A DNA stretch of 64,000 nt from Platanthera guangdongensis (taxonomy: Eukaryota > Streptophyta > Magnoliopsida > Asparagales > Orchidaceae), in the NCBI GenBank assembly GCA_039583875.1, contig CM077162.1:60990822-61054821 (forward strand), written 5' to 3'. Shown here piece after piece: positions 62,994 through 64,000 of this stretch. Each line of letters begins with the position of its first letter. Within the stretch, counting starts at the first letter, position 1. A program made the translations under genes and the position numbers. Under the pieces are notes generated by a model. That model ran no database searches. It worked only from the letters and a program-made list of their open reading frames with translations, and had not been told where the DNA came from.

Positions 62994-64000
62994 CAGAAGA
63001 GATCGAGAACTAAATGAATGATCAATGATTTAATTGGATTAATTTCTGATTAAAACGAGAAGCGGAGTTCGTCGTCTTCATCCGCCATTGTTGCTGAAGC
63101 CAAGAACCTCAAGATCAAATCTGAAGAGCTTCTGAGTTTGCTGGTGCAATCAACATCTACTCCAGTAGGTTCAGAGTAATCCTCTTAGAGAGATGAATCG
63201 GCTTAGGCGTGCCTTAGATGAAGTTATCTTCCCGATCCAAGCCGAGCAAGAATCTGAAAATCAATTTTCTGGATCAAAGAAGAAGGAAGGGTTGGTATTT
63301 GCTCAGTCTAGATCAGGAGATATTCCCGAAGAAGAAGAAGCAGATTCATCTGCTAGTTGATTCTAGAACAAGCTAGGCATCATTTCAAGAACTCTGTATC
63401 ATCTTGTGGCTATAAAGAAGAAGTTAGGGCTGATATCTGCTCAGTCTAGGTAGACAAACACAGAAAATTTTCTCTGGTGTCTGTAATTAATTATCTTGAT
63501 TATTTCTGTGTAAGATTCACTTTGAATCTGAGTTGTAAGGATAAGGCCTAAGTTGTAAGCCTATGTAATAAAGGCTGAGTTAGGACAGGAGTTGCCTGAA
63601 TTGTATGTGTGTGGATTCACACGGAAGTAGGGCAGGATTGCCTGAGCTGTAGGAGTGTGGAGTCACTCTGAGGTAGAGTTCTTGGGAGGAACTTGAGTTG
63701 TAGGATCTTGGTGATCTGAGTGGAAGGGCTTATGCCCGAGTTATAGGAGCCGGTTGGGCTCTGAGCTATAAGATCTGAGGATCTGAGAAAGATAGAAGGA
63801 AGTATGGCCGAATCTAGTATATTGCTAGATAGGCGGAGGGGGAAAGTAGATGTACCCATTAATTGGGGAACCATTATAAAATTCAGTATATTGTGCTGTG
63901 ATGGTTTTTATTGTAATAAGATTGTTGTGATGTGATATTAATTGATTAGTTGCTTAAGTTTTTGGAATTGGACCGATTCACCCCCCCCCCCCCCTCTAGG

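Larger units (their letters stand above)
54430..64000 (+). mobile_element. Sirevirus-type Ty1/copia retrotransposon 2, decayed, right end outside window
   Basis: Order on the plus strand: truncated 5' LTR end (to 54694), decayed tRNA-iMet primer site, Gag with coiled coil, protease, integrase, RT (split by the solo LTR 59289-61136), RNase H, polypurine tract and 3' LTR from 61822. Gag is clearly related to that of Sirevirus 1 (DVKAMNIIVSSILDEIF against DAKAMNILAQTMYDEIF). No env-like third ORF is present. It is riddled with stops and is older than Sirevirus 1. Confidence 0.82.
61822..64000 (+). repeat. Sirevirus 2 3' LTR, truncated by window end
   Basis: Begins TGGAAACTC after the polypurine tract. 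It holds direct repeats (61848-62400), a TCGTCGA cluster (62438-62790), a TATA box (62985-62993) and the conserved LTR box (63846-63878). The window ends in a C14 run followed by TCTAGG, the LTR end segment also seen at 61092-61105. The last few tens of bp should lie outside. Confidence 0.75.

Overview
The window is plant nuclear DNA made almost entirely of LTR retrotransposons, many nested inside one another. I found no convincing host gene, tRNA or rRNA gene. The lineages (Athila, Tat-like and chromodomain Ty3/gypsy; Sirevirus-type and other Ty1/copia) and the primer-binding sites (tRNA-Asp, tRNA-iMet, tRNA-Phe) point to a flowering plant, probably a gene-poor methylated region. The species cannot be told from the sequence.

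Layout. (1) 1-37249, minus strand: an old Tat-like Ty3/gypsy element running off the left edge, with RT, protease, Gag and a 5' LTR starting at a tRNA-Phe primer site at 29412-29428. A Sirevirus-type copia (1891-28147, minus) sits in its gag/protease spacer. A young Athila element (6684-20320, plus, perfect 5-bp target duplication CCATT) sits inside the env-like ORF of that Sirevirus. A non-autonomous LTR element (29522-35893, plus, perfect duplication CTGAC) sits in the Tat 5' LTR and encodes only a CCHC/acidic protein. (2) 37250-38044 is unassigned sequence with a short tandem repeat. (3) About 38045-52975, plus: a decayed copia element, split by a chromovirus (38785-48155, minus, duplication ACTAT). 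The integrase of the chromovirus is in turn split by a solo LTR (41106-42879, duplication TCTAT). (4) 53169-53291 is a hairpin; 53440-54330 is a minus-strand copia RT/RNase H scrap. (5) About 54430 to the right edge: a decayed second Sirevirus (plus), whose RT is interrupted by a solo LTR (59289-61136) and whose 3' LTR starts at 61822 and leaves the window.

Only the Athila element looks close to active: its LTRs are nearly identical and its 1364-codon pol ORF has intact protease, RT, RNase H and D,D-35-E integrase. Its gag and pol are, however, offset by one frame at a pyrimidine tract.

The most striking pattern is that several unrelated LTR families independently carry dense arrays of short, CG-containing, palindromic motifs. 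These lie mostly in U3, just upstream of the TATA box, and each family has its own motif. The non-autonomous element, with its CCHC plus repeated W-D-[DE] acidic ORF, is the most novel coding feature. One solo LTR also holds an exact match to the ER-stress element ERSE-II about 40 bp upstream of its TATA box.
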